The notes under the pieces were generated by a model. The model made no database searches. It had not been told where the DNA came from and was given only the letters and a program-made list of their open reading frames with translations. Shown here piece by piece: positions 23,821-35,550 of a stretch of 64,000 nt of DNA (positions are counted from its first letter, which is position 1; each line of letters starts with the position of its first letter). This DNA comes from Istiophorus platypterus (taxonomy: Eukaryota; Chordata; Actinopteri; Istiophoriformes; Istiophoridae): the NCBI GenBank assembly GCA_016859345.1, contig CM029124.1, positions 14,512,980 through 14,576,979 of the forward strand, given 5' to 3'. The translations under genes and the position numbers were made by a program.

Positions 23821-24894
23821 TACCAATGGACCAAAGCAAGAAATAAACACACAAAGGAGACAGAAAACATTCTTTTTTTTATTTTGCCAATTTATGTGTC
23901 ATTTTTAGTGAAACTCTGAAGCCGATGTCATTTCTATAAAGAAGTATAATGAATCAAAGCTTTTCAGCACATTTTTTTTAACCACTGCTGTTACAGTAAA
24001 GCATTAAGCCAGTATTTTACCTGCCAATCTATGAATTTTATCCGTCAGCAAAAATATTTTCACCATCAGGGGATGATGGCACTGACTAGTAGCTAATGAA
24101 CCAGATGTTGTTAAGACCTATGAGCATTACAGCAGTACTTCAAAAAATGGGTTTTACAAGGATTGGGAGCAAAAAACAATGAACACCAACATATTTTTTT
24201 CTTTTATATATTAAAGTAGCAACGTAGAAGGCTCTGGAATTGTTTCTTTAGGGGGAAACTATATTACTATTTTTAATATTCAATATTACAATCTTGAAAA
24301 TATGAAATTATTAAATTTGGAGAGCATCTGGTTCCGCTAACCTGTATCATATCTGATTTTTTTACAACATTTGAAAATAAAAAAAAATTAACAATCTTAC
24401 TTTTCTATATAAAAACTTGATATTTATTAAGACATTTCATCACCTGAGAAAATATTTAGGAATGGGCTTCAAGAATGGTTTTTTTTTTCTCCCAACCCAT
24501 GGTAACAGTCACATATAATAATTTTACTAAATGCAAATAAATTGCAGTATGGTGGAGTGTGGTATTACACATAATAAAGTGTAATTATATATATTTTTGC
24601 CAATGTGGGGGAGATTATCAATTTATTCTTGTTTGAATTAATAATAAATATTTACACCATTTTACCTACAGTAAGAGTTGTTATGGGGTTCATTTTTGCA
24701 TAGCTCACAAAACTTTTCCGAAACATTTGACACTCATTCAAAAAGCCTCACTAAATTGTTGTACATTAATTTAAAGATAAAGCACAGTTGACATTACAGT
24801 ATATTTTGTTTACTAGAGCCAGTTTGGATTATATAAAAAAAAAAAAAACAACTTCCTTACATCATATCCATTAAACTCAAATAACAAGTCTACA

Positions 24895-25030
24895 GCCATG
24901 CAGTGGTTTCAGCTAAATGCTAATGGCAATGCTAAAATGTTGATGTTTAGCAGGTATAATAATTAGCATGTTAAGCATTTTCATTTAGCACGTTAGCATG
25001 TTTACATAGCATAAAACACAAAGCATGGCT
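24895..25030. repeat. Teleost interspersed repeat fragment rich in TTAGCATG words
   Basis: Repeated GCTAATG, TTAGCATG and TTAGCAGG words followed by AAACACAAAG are typical of a widespread fish interspersed repeat. Named from memory of the pattern only. Confidence 0.5.
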
Positions 25031-25984
25031 GATAAATGTTGTGACGATTAAATTGAAAGAATTAAAATTCAGAATATTCATAAGGCTCAATAAACTCTCC
25101 CCTCTGTTGCCCTAACAAGCAATATTATTTGTAGCATTTAAATCATTTCCAAGAAAGGATAACCAGCAGGTTTACAATCTCAGTTTGTTTTTAATGTGTT
25201 ACAATAAGTAAAGCACGAGTCACAACATATTAACCCAGCTTTACCCCAGATCTCAAAAAATGTAACTATTTGTTTTACATTTTGTATAATGTATGGAATA
25301 TCTCATACCTGTACGCTTCCTTGACCTTTCTCACTCAGGGAGTCATTTAATGTTTAATTTTTAATGTTTATACTGCCTTTTAATATGTAAACCCTGTTAC
25401 CTTCAGTGCTATCACCTTGTACAACAGTACCAATGATAGAGTAAAGCTGGAAATGAAAAAATCCTTAACTATAAATACATTTCTGAGTAGATATGGTTCA
25501 CGATTTTTAAACCAGTTTTGTGGCATCAGCACATATCTGTGGACCAGATTCATCATGGAATGAAACTGTGGCCTTTGTATGTATTATTCAGATTTTAACA
25601 ATAATTTCTGATGCAGTGAACATGAATCTAGGTCTCCTATATGTTTAGCAACATGTCATGCTCATTCAGGGGTTAAGGCCATACAGAAGCTCATTACATT
25701 GAATCAACATGGTAGAGCTATGCATCATTGCTCCACAGCCACAAAGTCAGACTTTCAATCCATAATTCAAAGATCTTTGTTCCTTTGTTTTCTTTCCTAG
25801 CATCTACTGTGTACAACAGGCTCCTGACAATGGTAAAAGAAAATAACATTAACATAAGGAACACAAAGGAATTAATAGTTGAATCACTACGACAAAAATA
25901 TCCCTCTCATATCATGACTTTGTTGTTTTTACTTCACAAAAAATCATGTTTATAAGGTAAAATGAGAAACCGTTTTCTTTTGTG

Positions 25985-26345
25985 GAGAATGTTTAAGGAA
26001 TAGTCTGAGATTTTAGTAAATAGGCTCGTTTTCCTTTATTGCCAAGCAATAGCTGAGAAGATACCGCTCTGATGTCACAACACTAAATGTGAGGCTACAG
26101 TTCAGCTCAGCCTGGCTTAGCACGAAGACTGGAAACGGGGGGAAAGGTTCTGTCCAAAGGTGACAAGACTTAGAATGAGTGTTAGAGGTTTTGGTTGGTC
26201 AGTTACCTTTGGAAAGATTACCTGTTTCCCCTCATGCTAAGCTAAGCTAACTGGCTGCTGGCTGTAGCTTCAAATCACACAGACACATGAGGAGTATTGA
26301 TCTTCTCATCTAAGTCTTCGCTCCAAGCTTTTCCCAACTATCTCT
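25985..26345. mobile_element. Fold-back (MITE-like) repeat, copy A
   Basis: Left arm has GGCTACAG...GGCTTAGCACGAAGACTGGAAACGG; the right arm carries the inverse words CCTGTTTCCCC, GCTAAGCTAACTGGCTGCTGGCTGTAGC and GATCTTCTCATCTAAG. Long inverted arms with no coding capacity indicate a non-autonomous fold-back element. Ends are approximate. Confidence 0.6.
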
Positions 26346-26422
26346 AAGGTAAACATCAATGATCTGATTAGTATGTGCCAGTTGTTGGGAAGGATATTTT
26401 TGGGCTTTTGGTGATTTGAAAA

Positions 26423-26581
<159 letters not shown>

Positions 26582-26803
26582 CAGAGAGAGAGAGATAGAG
26601 AGAGTCAGGCACAGGATTAAAGCAGGACGTTTGACACATATTAGTCTGAAATGGACTAACATGAGTCTGGTGATAGCAAGCTGAAAAGATGAGAAATGCT
26701 ACATTAGAAACCAATCAACTGGTCCAGAAGGCACCCTATTTATGTATAGACTCCAAAATAATAAAATGTTACTATAAAGCAATACTTCCACAATTCAAAT
26801 AAA

Positions 26804-26980
26804 GGCCCATTTAGTAGATGTTCTGGAGCTTTTGATTGGATCATGATATCTTCAGCAGGTGGAGTTCATATTCATATTTTCTGAGCACGCTAAGGACTTC
26901 TCATGACACCTGTGCAAAATCCATGTGTTGAGGATGATAATGTGTCAAGAAAAAGCTCCAGAGAATCTACTAAATGGACC
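26804..26980. mobile_element. Short hairpin MITE
   Basis: Arm 26804-26833 (GGCCCATTTAGTAGATG...GGAGC) is the near-perfect inverse of arm 26950-26980 (GCTCCAGAGAATCTACTAAATGG and ACC). About 115 bp lie between. Too short to code; a small non-autonomous DNA element is the simplest reading. Confidence 0.6.
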
Positions 26981-28053
26981 TTGTGGTCAAATCATTTTTT
27001 TAACTGCTGTTTTCATGGTCAATAGTGAGCTTTCATTCTCACTTATATAGTAAAACTATTTCTGATTGTAATGTTTGTGAGTATTTAGTGCTGAATTAAA
27101 CAGTACGATTATATTATCTCAATAAATTCTATACGTAAATATTAACCGATTAGCAGTTGAACTGCAGACCTCATTGGCATCGCCTCATTTAATTAAAAAC
27201 AGTGAAATCAAGTTATGTTAGCATTTGCTGTCACAGCAGATGTAACATTGTGTGAAAGGAGAAAAACTAATTATTTTTAACATGGGGGATTTTAAGGAGG
27301 ACTGAGTTTAAATTGTGCCCATAAAAAGCAACAACTGCCCTCTAACACTGTCTCTGAAATTAGTTTAAATTATGACTAAATATGAAGGCTTTGGTTATGC
27401 TTGGGTCAGATGGCTAAATATTCCAAACTGAAGACCATATGCTGCAAATATACAGCAAAAAACAACTTATAACTATACTGTTACTACCTGCCAATAAAAA
27501 TGCAATACAGATTTACACAGGGAAAAATTTAGGATTACGTAACAGCACAGGTGGAAGTTAGATAAAGCAAGACAAGATGCACGCTCTAGTTGCACATTAA
27601 GGACCGTAGTAAGCACTGTGTTGTTTTTCAATTGCCCTTCCGGTGGATGTAACTGAGTGTAATAAAACCCTCAGCTGCCAACATTACAGGGGCTTTAATC
27701 TTTGGACCAGTGTGTGTAAAGCATCCTTGAATGAGCCAAAATATGTATTTGTTTGCTAGCAGCAAGAGACAGATTTTCGCTTTGGAATGAATTTCCTCCA
27801 GAGGGCGGGGGAGGAAATATTGTGCAGCATCAACCATTCTACAATACTCTGCTCCTGTGACTAGATTAATTTCATATTTCAATACCATGAGTAGCAGTGT
27901 GTGCAAAAACATGGAAAGTCTCTGGATATATGTGGCTATGGCTTATTTCATCTTGAGTGAATGCTAGACTATTCTAGATAAGAAGATAAATATACCTCTC
28001 AGCAGCATTAGCTAACACGCTACAGTGAGCATTGAGTGAACGTTTCTCAAATG

Positions 28054-31000
28054 TCAATCCACTCTCAGTTTATTATGTGCAGTGTGCTCCGTAGATGGCG
28101 TCCCATTTGCATGCCCGTTTTTCGATACAGGAGAGCCATTCTGGTGCTCTTTCTTTAGGGGGCCACTGTGCTTCTTGTAAGTCTTGTGGGAGAGAAAGAG
28201 AGGCAGAAGAAACTGTTATTACCCATAATGTTATATTGTAAAATTGAGAAATGTTAAGTCATCATTAAATGTAATTAATGAAACACCAACAAAATTTTTC
28301 TTTTCACCAATATATTATTACCAGAGTTTTTAAACTCTCATGTCAAAAGTGTTGGCCTAAAACTCTTGCCTATAAAGCAGGCTATAAGCAAAATGTAACA
28401 TACGAAATGTAACAGGCTAGATTTAACATGTTAAACATGGTAGCATTAGAAATAGTTCACCAAATTCTTGTTTTTATCTATATAAAAATATAATATACAT
28501 ATTTTGGATATTTATATTGAAGAAAAGGATTGGCTTTATTTTCCATTAATTAACATTCTCTTGAAAATACAAAAAACAAACGATGCAATATATACATCTT
28601 TTCAAAATAGGTCACAAATATAAAGTTTAACTTGCTTAGTAGTTTTCTGAAACTTCTGCGCTTTGTAGTTTTTAGCAAAAAACACTCAAGACAGGAGGAA
28701 CACTTGTTGGGGACTTTTTCCAGCCACGGACGATTAAACACTTGGTTCTTAAGTGAGTACAGGTATTTACTGCCGCAGGACAGCACATGTGGGATCAACT
28801 CAAAATAAACTAGTGTTCATGTTCATGCTAATGAAGGAGCATTGCACCCACTCCAACGATATGGCACATTGATGAAATTTATAATAGTTTTTGACAATGG
28901 AGCTGTATGGCTGTGTGGCTCAGAGGAATAAGATATAACAGGCTTTAGATATACCGACAAGATTTGTTAGTTAGATCAGTTCATTGTTGGTTTTAGTGTC
29001 TTTGTGATATTTGCTAACAATAAGAAAATATCTGCACTGGACTTATCATGTAAACTCAATCCTTAACATTTTAAAAGGGAAAAACAACTAACCTGAACGT
29101 AGAAGTTTGAGAAAAAGATAATGAGCGTGACCATGTAACTTATTTGGAAGTACAGCCAACCCATGGGGAAGCCACAGGGCCATATGACTGCGCACATTGT
29201 CTGGGACATGGTTAAAAAAAACTGGATCTGTGGAGGAAACACAACGCACACATGCAGACACATACCAGAGTGAGAAGGTGACACAGAGAGCCTATACAAA
29301 GGTTATATTGATCCAGTGCCTAAAATATCCTAAATGGATGGTAGAAATGTCTGCAGCGTGTTAAAGCTAGAGAGGGTGCTGCAGAAAACGGTCAAAGAAA
29401 ACTCCCAAGATCTAAATAGAATCATCACCTCCACAATGTAAATCAAATGTAACTGTAATCACAAAGGACAAAGACTGAAAATACAATTCAAATAAACCTT
29501 TTAACACCCATGAATTAAGGAGGCTGATAGAAAAAAGGAAAAAAAAACAGTGGTAGAAAGTAATTTAGTACATAGACTCAAGTACTGTACTCAGGTGAAA
29601 TTCTGAGGAAGCATTTGATGCTACTTCACTACATTGTAAAGGCAAATATTGTACTTTTTACTTCACCATATTTATTTAAAAGCTATTGACTAGTTACTTT
29701 GCAGTGTAAGACTTTTCATACAAAAAATACAATCTTTTTCTAAAATACAGTCATTTTAGTATTTAATTGAGTCCTTAAAGTCTTATTTTGTTTAATACAA
29801 TACAACACAATCAAATTAGCCATTTTTCTGTATAATGACTGCATAACGCTTACTTTGGATATTCTAAGTATTTTTTTTGTCCATTGTAATTTTACTTAAT
29901 AAGCTTTTGCATGAAGACTTTTACTTGTAATGGGGTATTTTTTTGTGGCATTGCTATTTTTAGCTAAGTAAAGAATCTGAGTACTTCTTCCACCACTGGG
30001 AAGAAACAACATGATGGACCAACCAGCTGTAACTGCGTAATGTATCTCTTCCACCAAAGATATGGCCGCATGGCGGGGATGGCTGAGAGGCCGTAGTAAG
30101 AGTACATCACGACGTGGACGAAGCTGTTTAGGGATGCACCGAAATATGCTGAGCAGAGACAGAAGAGAAACACAGGGAGTTATTCATCTACAGAGAGCAA
30201 TAAGAGTCTATGAATGTCAAGTGACTGGCATTCAGGAGACTTATGATCATCCAGGAAATAACAAATTTTTTATAGTATGCTTGTTTGGAACCAATACTAA
30301 AATTTTCATGTAAAATCAACAGAAGCCATTAGCTGTTAAGTTATACAGAAATGCTGTAGTGAACATCTGATAAATAATGAAACATGTTTACGAATCAGAA
30401 ATGTCACAGTATATTTAAGTCAACAGTAAACAGCATACTCGAATTGATTTTCCATTTAAGACCTTATAACTCGCAGTATTCTGTCCTGCTTTCTTCAGGA
30501 GAAAAGCAAAAAAAGTATGTTACACAGTGCAGCAGCGTTCAGGTCAATAAGTGTCTCTCTGTGTCCTTCAAGGCTTTGTGGGGAAAATGGGCTGTTTTCA
30601 GGGGCCAACGGGTTTAACATTAAAGCACTTGACTTATTTAGCTCACTGAGCCCTAATAGTAAATGTGGTGACTGGAATGATTTGGGTCACTGGAGGGCAA
30701 AGTTGTGGTAAAACACTCACAATGGCCGCAGGGTATCCAGTTCATAACAAACCACCAGATGTTCAGCATGGTAGCGTGGTGGTAGATGTGAAGGAATGTG
30801 ATCTGATGATTATTCTTTCGTAGTATGAAGAAAAATGTGTCCATGAACTCGATGAGCTTGGAGAAGTAGTACCACCACAGGACGTTTATGATCTGAGAGG
30901 AGACACAGCAAGACAAGGTTGGTTAGAGATCGAGGTGAAACAAAGGAAAACCTTCTTGTAGATTCATGAAGGGACTGATATACAATAGAGAGATAAAATA

Positions 31001-34000
31001 CTATGCAGCAAATCATAAAAATACAATGCAAAGGTTTTTCCAAAATTTCCACAGACACTATTTATTAATAGGGCTGATAAGCAGATATCTGTCCTGAAGA
31101 CCCTTGAAAGTTCAGGAAGAATAATAGCACAATCTAACTATGTGTAGCACAGACACATTGATAAAACTTTATATTCAAGCACTGTAGATCTGCAGAGCTG
31201 TGCAAATTTCACTGTCAGCCTTGTTTTCACCTCCCCTGCAGAGCTCAGCTGGGACACCAGAGAGAGTCATCATGATGACAAGAGTCGGATTAAACTGACC
31301 CCGTCCCTGCAGCTTATCTGCTGGGATTTACAGGTACAAATCAGAGCAGTATATCTGAAAGTAAAAAAATCCCTCACATTTTGCTGACATTAAATATATT
31401 CTAGCAGTAACTGGTATTTATAGGTTTACTGTCCTGTTAGTAATTTTAAGAGATGGAACAGGAAATCATATACTTTACAATTGAATTATGTCAGACATGT
31501 GATTATGGGAAAAAATGTCCCCGGCAATAAACATAAAGAAGGTTTCAGAGCGTAGGTCTGACCAACTCACCCTATTATCCACTTCCTGTGCACTGTGAGT
31601 GTCCTGGCAGTAGAAGTTGTAGCCCCCATGCCATACAGCGGTAACCAGCTGAGGAAAAAGCCAATAAGACGAATGATGATTTTGGATTTGGATTTTACCT
31701 CAAACCCATATGCAGCACACAAAGGCAGTGCAATGCACAAATTCAATGTAGAAGTGTAACTTGAATGATATGGTGTTGTAAACTGTGACTCTCCCTTCCC
31801 TAAAAGTAATAAACATTTCCACACCAAATTTACAGACAAATAGCAATTGCTTCACAAGATTTCATCATGTATCTGTTTGTGGGGAGTTTGTGGTGAAGGA
31901 TCTTTATCTGCTGAAGTTGGTTTCGAGTATAGTTAGAAGTAAAAACACCCTGGGCTTACCCTGCTATTAAAATATAAAGTATGACATGATGTTTAAATGC
32001 CTGCGGGTGATCTTTCAGAACATGCTGTTATCACAGAGCATGTTGGAAATAATAATTATGATGATTTTAAAGTATTTTTACACAAAAGGAAACTGAGAAA
32101 AGTGTACATACAGAAATTTCTAAATGGAATAGTCAATAGTAACTATCTGACACTGCACACCTGTGCACCTGTGACTATATATGTTCCATTTAATTTTGCA
32201 TAGGTAGATGGTACGGATTAAAAGTTAAGCAGCAAAGGTAGAGCTATCACAAATTTTAGTCTGTGGTATGGATCCAGCTCCAAAACATTGCATTTCGCTC
32301 TTCCTTTAGGGCAACTTAATACAATTTAACACAAGATACTAAAATCGCACTCACCAAGCAACAAGAAGCGTATGTTGGACAAATTAAAAGCAAAGGTATT
32401 AGCATCTTTAATTGGAAATGTATGACTCTCTATTTTAAATTTGAATTTTCTAGGTCAAAGTTCATCATCAGGGTTATTATTTTTACATTATACTCTATCT
32501 ATAAAACATATAATAATATAATATGTGTATAATGGGTGACATGCACCTTTAAAGAATGACTATTCAAAATGCACATGTATGACTTAATGTGGTTTAAGGC
32601 TCTACCAGCTAAAACTGGCCCAGAAACTGACATCATTTAAAATTAGCTGCAGAACAACCTTTGGTTTTTGCACACTGAATATTTTGCCACGTGTGCACAG
32701 ACATTGTCCTCCAGCTAAGCTGATTCACCTCCTTGATTAATACTTCAAATCCACGGTAGTATTGGTTGGCATCAGTTTTAGTCACAATCATTGCACTGTA
32801 CCCTGGAAAGCTGACAGGAACAACACTGCCCTGTACTCAGTCACATCAGGTGGTATTGATTTTGGACTGTCAAAAATTCACTCCATGGCCGGACGATGGG
32901 CTGAGTACAGGGTTTAATGAGTCACACAGACAGCAGTCTACTGGGGCCTTATGCAATGCAGACAGCCAGACAAGAAGCTTGTTTTGCCAGCTGAATGGGG
33001 AGCAGAGGTCAGCCCCAACACGATGTCTGGTCCTAACATCCTGGTGTTCACAGGTACACAAGACAACAGATACTATCTTCATGATAAATGAAGGCTGGCC
33101 ACTAGTGCAAAGACTTAAATAGAAAATTCAGCTCAGACTGCCACCTTGCCAAATAATAATGCATTTAAATGTTTGTTTAAACCAGTGGATCTATCGATTT
33201 CAGTTATTTAGTCAGCTGTGTATAAAAAAGCAGTTTTCCAGAAAACAATGGGTGGCTGTGCTGATGTCTGCGAGGGTATATGAGGGATTGGGTGGCTGAA
33301 ACAATGAGCCTGTCAGCATCCAGCTGTGTCCCTCTCACCCCCTGATAGCATTGTCTCTCCTGGTAGCTTTCAGTGAGAGACGCCAGCAGCCACGGGCCCC
33401 CGTCTATTCAGAGTCAAGTGTTGGAGAAACGCTTTAACAATTTGGGAAATTTGCTTATTTCGCTTTCTCGCTGAGAGTCTGATGAAAAGAATTTCACCAC
33501 TCTCATATCTGTCTGCTAAATATAAAGCTCCCTCATATTTGAGGGAGCAGTTTGAAATTTTGGGAAATGTGCTATAAATATGAAATTTGCTTTTTTTGCT
33601 CAAAGTTAGATGCGAGTATTGATGCTACTTTTAAATTCATATGTCTTATAAATATGTAGCTACAGCCAGCAGCCAGTTAGCTTAGCATAAAGACTGGAAA
33701 CAGGGCTAGTCTGGCTTCTGGCATCTGTAGGTAACAAATCTACCCACTATCACCTAACCCTAAGGCCCACTAATTAATAAACTAATACATTTCTCTTTAT
33801 TCTTTACCAAAACTGAAGTGTAACAACAAAAAAACAGGTTGTTGTCTTACGTCTTGGTGTTTTTTCCTATATGCTAAGGTAATCTATACGTGTATATATG
33901 TCAGCATCAACTGTCGGCTTGAGAGTGATGTGCTGAGAAACTGTACGGTTCAAAATTGTAGGATTTTTATGGATTAATGTGTTTATTAGTGAGCTCTTAC

Positions 34001-35543
34001 TTTATAAAATCCTGTTTGTTGTGGAGATTTTGCTAATTATGGTCAAGTCTAGTGTGGGGAAGATCGTCCAAGAGCCCAGTATGCTGAAGAGATTTACTGA
34101 AGCTTGGCCAAGGAGAATGGATAAGTCAACAATACATGATGATGTGCACGATGCTGTCTCCACTCTGTTCAGTCACTGGTGGTTGGTTTATTAAACCCGT
34201 ACAGCAGTAAGACCATTGGTGACCTTCAGAATAATGTCATTGCACTCTGCCCTGGAGTCACTGTTATCTGGCTCTTTCTATGAGTTCTCTGCTTTCCCCG
34301 AATAAAATGACAGACGGCTGCCCAGTGTCTCAAGAGGAGAAGAGTGTGTGTCTCAGAAGAATCTATTTCTGTCTCATCCGAGGCATTTAAGGCCCCATGG
34401 TTGACCTATGTATCCTATACAAAATTCCCTAAGAATGTTAATCTGGTAAAAATGAGATAAAGTTAAAAGTTAACTTTTTTGGACAATGATTAAGGAATAG
34501 TTTGACATTTTCTGAAATATGCTTGTCTTCTACGCTAAATATAAGGCTACAGCAAGCAGTGGGTTATCTAGACTTGGCATAAAGGCTGGAAACAGGGACA
34601 CAGCCAGATTGGACGCTAACAAGATCTAAAGTGAGCCATGTATTCAACGTATACACATGAGAGTGTTATCAATCTTCTTATCTACCTCTGGCAAGAGAGT
34701 TAATAAACATTTTTCAAAAATGTCTAATTATGCTGTAGCTTATTAGGCATATCTGCTCCTATTCACACGACACAGTTTTAGTGGGTAGCGCAGCTCTGGT
34801 TCAGGTCAATTTCCTTTTCCTTTTTTAATACTCTGTCTGCAGCGTGACGTTGCAGTGATTGCTTTGGCCTACTTTGACACATCTCTCAGTGCCGTGCAGA
34901 CGGTTTACCTCATAGAACATGTAGAAAGACAGGAGGGTGAGGCCCAGATTGTAGAGCACAAGGAGGCCTCTGCAGGAAAACGGCTGCCTGTGTTTCATGT
35001 ACTTGGGCCCCATCCACACGATCAGAAGGTACAAGACTGTGAGTGCAAAGGTCGGTGGGTAGTTGTCCAGCAGCAGCCATCCTTTCACCCGCTGATCTGA
35101 AATATGGGGGTGAAGAGGCCAGGTTTTACTGCTGGATCATGAGGGGGCCAGTAAGATTGTCTCTTATATAACATCAAATGAATTTGAGAGGTGAAAAGCA
35201 GTAGCAGAGTGAACTGAGCAATGATTACTTAATTCCTCTAAAGGCTGGCTGTAAGATAGTGAAAACCCAGAGCAGAAGACTTGTCCAAGTCTATGCAATG
35301 TGTGTAAAGAAGGACCTGGGTCAAAGGTTTTAGGTAATGTTTACCTTTACTGCTACCTTCCCTTACCTAACTGTAGTACTCTGCTGGGTTTCTCAGTAAT
35401 TACAGTCTTTGAAACATTTTGGAACTCAAACAAGAGCAATGCATTTTGCGTCATCATCAGAGATAACAATATAAACTTGACTTACCTCTGGGACCCATCC
35501 ATGATTCTATGTAAGTGTTCACTTTATGATTGAAGGTCTCCAT
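28054..35543 (-). CDS. elovl5: Very long chain fatty acid elongase 5
   Basis: ER enzyme that condenses malonyl-CoA with C18 and C20 polyunsaturated acyl-CoA in long-chain PUFA synthesis; 294 residues, as in other fish Elovl5. Coding exons (minus): 35543-35486, 35096-34909, 31648-31571, 30892-30721, 30148-30024, 29227-29093, 28182-28054. The protein starts METFNHKVNTYIESW. The histidine box is HIYHH (143-147), preceded by KLIEFMDTFFFILRKNNHQ, and MYSYYGL follows. Several hydrophobic helices are present and the end KLRVD fits an ER-retrieval signal. The small third exon (LVTAVWHGGYNFYCQ) is 3.3 kb from its neighbour and is easily missed. The coding start lies 8 nt inside exon 2; the untranslated exon 1 is near 39.6 kb. 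Confidence 0.97.
29548..29998. mobile_element. Non-autonomous element with CAGTGG ends in elovl5 intron 6
   Basis: Starts CAGTGGTAGAAAGTAA and ends TACTTCTTCCACCACTG, which are inverse of each other. Inner words such as AAGTACTGTACTCAGGTG, ACTTCACTACATTG and TTTTACTTGTAATG are typical of an abundant fish repeat. It has no open frame. It ends 25 bp from the splice donor after exon 6 (30148-30024). Confidence 0.7.
33420..33880. mobile_element. Fold-back repeat family, copy B (partly duplicated)
   Basis: Carries TTTGGGAAATTTGCTTATTTCGC and the downstream GCTACAGCCAGCAGCCAGTTAGC with AAGACTGGAAACAGGG. The first part occurs twice (33440-33530 and 33550-33610), so the copy is rearranged or two copies are nested. 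Confidence 0.6.
34485..34705. mobile_element. Fold-back repeat family, copy C
   Basis: Left part has GGAATAGTTTGACATTTTCTG and GGCTGGAAACAGGG; the right part has ATCTTCTTATCTACCTCTGGC, the inverse of the family's left arm. No coding potential. Confidence 0.6.
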
Positions 35544-35550
35544 TTTTCAC

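Larger units (their letters stand above)
31572..34908 (-). other. elovl5 intron 3, with repeats
   Basis: Intron between coding exons 2 and 3 (the small exon ends it at 31649; stated span includes that exon). It holds two fold-back repeat copies. A 118-codon plus-strand open frame at 32766-33122 has no recognisable domain and is treated as chance. Confidence 0.6.

Noticed and set aside
32766..33122. 118-codon frame in elovl5 intron 3
   Set aside because: No family resemblance, no splice context, plus strand of a minus-strand gene; length is within chance for the window.
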